Source of the DNA: Pseudoips prasinana
Taxonomy: Eukaryota > Arthropoda > Insecta > Lepidoptera > Nolidae
Reading direction: 5' to 3'
DNA: 64,000 nucleotides
Assembly (NCBI GenBank): GCA_951640165.1
Contig: OX621238.1
Location: 22,716,001-22,780,000, forward strand
The notes under the pieces are model-generated. The model did no database searches, had not been told where the DNA came from, and saw nothing but the letters and a program-made list of their open reading frames with translations. Both the position numbers and the translations under genes were made by a program. Shown here in pieces: positions 63,250 through 64,000 of this stretch. Each line of letters starts with the position of its first letter. Within the stretch, counting starts at the first letter, position 1.

Positions 63250-64000
63250 TGGGACGACCAGTTTGAGGTTACGGAGGGGGAACTGGACCGTACAGTACGG
63301 CGACTTGCAGCCCAAAACACCGCCCCTGGCCCGGATGGGATACCGGGCAGGACGTGGGTTTGCGCGCTGGCAGTTTTGGGGGATCGGTTGAGGCAACTGT
63401 TTACCAGCTGCCTCCGTAGTACCGTGTTCCCCACCTGCTGGAAAGAGGCCAGGCTAGTGTTGTTGCACAAGCCGGGCAGGGCCGCCAATTCTCCCTCGGC
63501 GTTCCAACCTATCTGCTTGCTGGACGAGGCGGGCAAGCTCTTTGAGCGTGTCATTGCTGCCCGTCACAGCGAGCATCTGTCGCGCGTTGGCCCCGACTTA
63601 TCGGTCTGTCAGTTCGGCTTCCGACAGGGACGTTCCACGCTGGACGTAATTAAACGCGCCTTGTCGGAAAACGCTGTTCCGCGGCGGGGTGGCGTTGGCG
63701 GTGAGTTTAGACATCGTCAACGCCTTTAACTCCGTCACTTGGCGGGCGATAAGGGAGGCCCTGGTCCATCACAACGTGCCTCCCTATCTGCGCAGCATAG
63801 TCGGGGCGTTTTTGCGCGACAGGACGATCAAGTTCGTCTGTCGGAACGGGATTGAGATCCAGAGGGAGCTCTCCTGCGGTGTTCCTCAGGGGTCCGTCTT
63901 GGGACCCCTGCTTTGGAACCTCGCGTATGATGCGGTCCTGCGGGTCTTCCTCCTGGGGTGAGCGTTGTCTGCTATGCAGACGACACGCTCGTCATAGCCC
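63250..64000 (+). pseudogene. R1-clade LINE, second copy, RT domain, runs off window
   Basis: Begins at GACGACCAGTTTGAGG, the same point where the first copy (50599) resumes after its endonuclease deletion, and is collinear from there at about 90% identity by eye. RT landmarks are NTAPGPDGIPGRTW, LLDEAGKLFERVIAA, QFGFRQGRSTLD, SLDIVNAFNSV and CGVPQGSVLGPLLW. The frame shifts near 63660-63690. A ~4-base deletion near 63943 shifts it again just before the CYADD motif at the window edge. It is a different, older insertion of the same family. Confidence 0.9.

Overview
The window looks like AT-rich lepidopteran (moth or butterfly) nuclear DNA. The grounds are an RTE-clade LINE with the (ATG)n tail common in moths, Helitron-like elements ending in CTAGT with TATAATATTAGTATAGA at the other end, tRNA-derived SINEs with lepidopteran-type bodies, an R1-clade LINE and a mariner relic. 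I recognise no host protein-coding gene with confidence. No tRNA or rRNA gene, CRISPR array or bacterial-type operon is present. Nearly everything recognisable is mobile DNA, much of it nested, so this is probably intergenic or deep intronic sequence.

Layout. 0-11.5 kb: SINEs, a 5S rRNA-derived SINE inserted into an RTE tail, palindromic MITEs, two tandem Helitron-like copies and a truncated LINE end. 11.5-18.1 kb: a nearly intact CR1-group LINE (ORF1 with PHD finger, coiled coil and FP25K-like domain; ORF2 with endonuclease and RT) abutting a 5'-truncated second LINE. Between ORF1 and ORF2 is an unexpected stop-free frame that ends in TAA directly before the ORF2 ATG. 18-42 kb: mostly unique AT-rich DNA with SINEs, Helitron-like elements, MITEs, a mariner relic, a minisatellite and a 750-bp element with ~190-bp terminal inverted repeats. 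42.2-47.0 kb: an element bounded by ~145-bp inverted repeats and carrying a Cys-rich protein tail, split by a decayed RTE LINE. 47.0-47.8 kb: a Helitron-like element.

47.83-52.86 kb: a GC-rich R1-clade LINE with a 13-bp target-site duplication, a full 5' end and an endonuclease deletion. 52.9-58.5 kb: further SINE, RTE and Helitron-like copies. One Helitron-like copy (55.5-56.5 kb) carries a 604-bp TIR element with two spliced exons of a THAP domain. 58.8-61.9 kb: a duplicated segment in which one copy has a 391-bp TA-flanked MITE and the other keeps the near-empty site. 63.25 kb to the end: a second R1-clade copy that runs off the window.

How the parts relate. Autonomous LINEs (RTE, R1-clade, CR1-group) could supply retrotransposition machinery. 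Several SINE families here end in LINE tails: the RTE tail TGTCCAGCAGTGGAC...(ATG)n, and the tail of the LINE at 7.2 kb. Most autonomous copies carry identifiable lesions. The best candidates for something undescribed are the conserved-looking hydrophobic frame in the CR1-group LINE, the lepidopteran 5S-derived SINE family with fold-back copies, and the THAP-carrying TIR element inside a Helitron.
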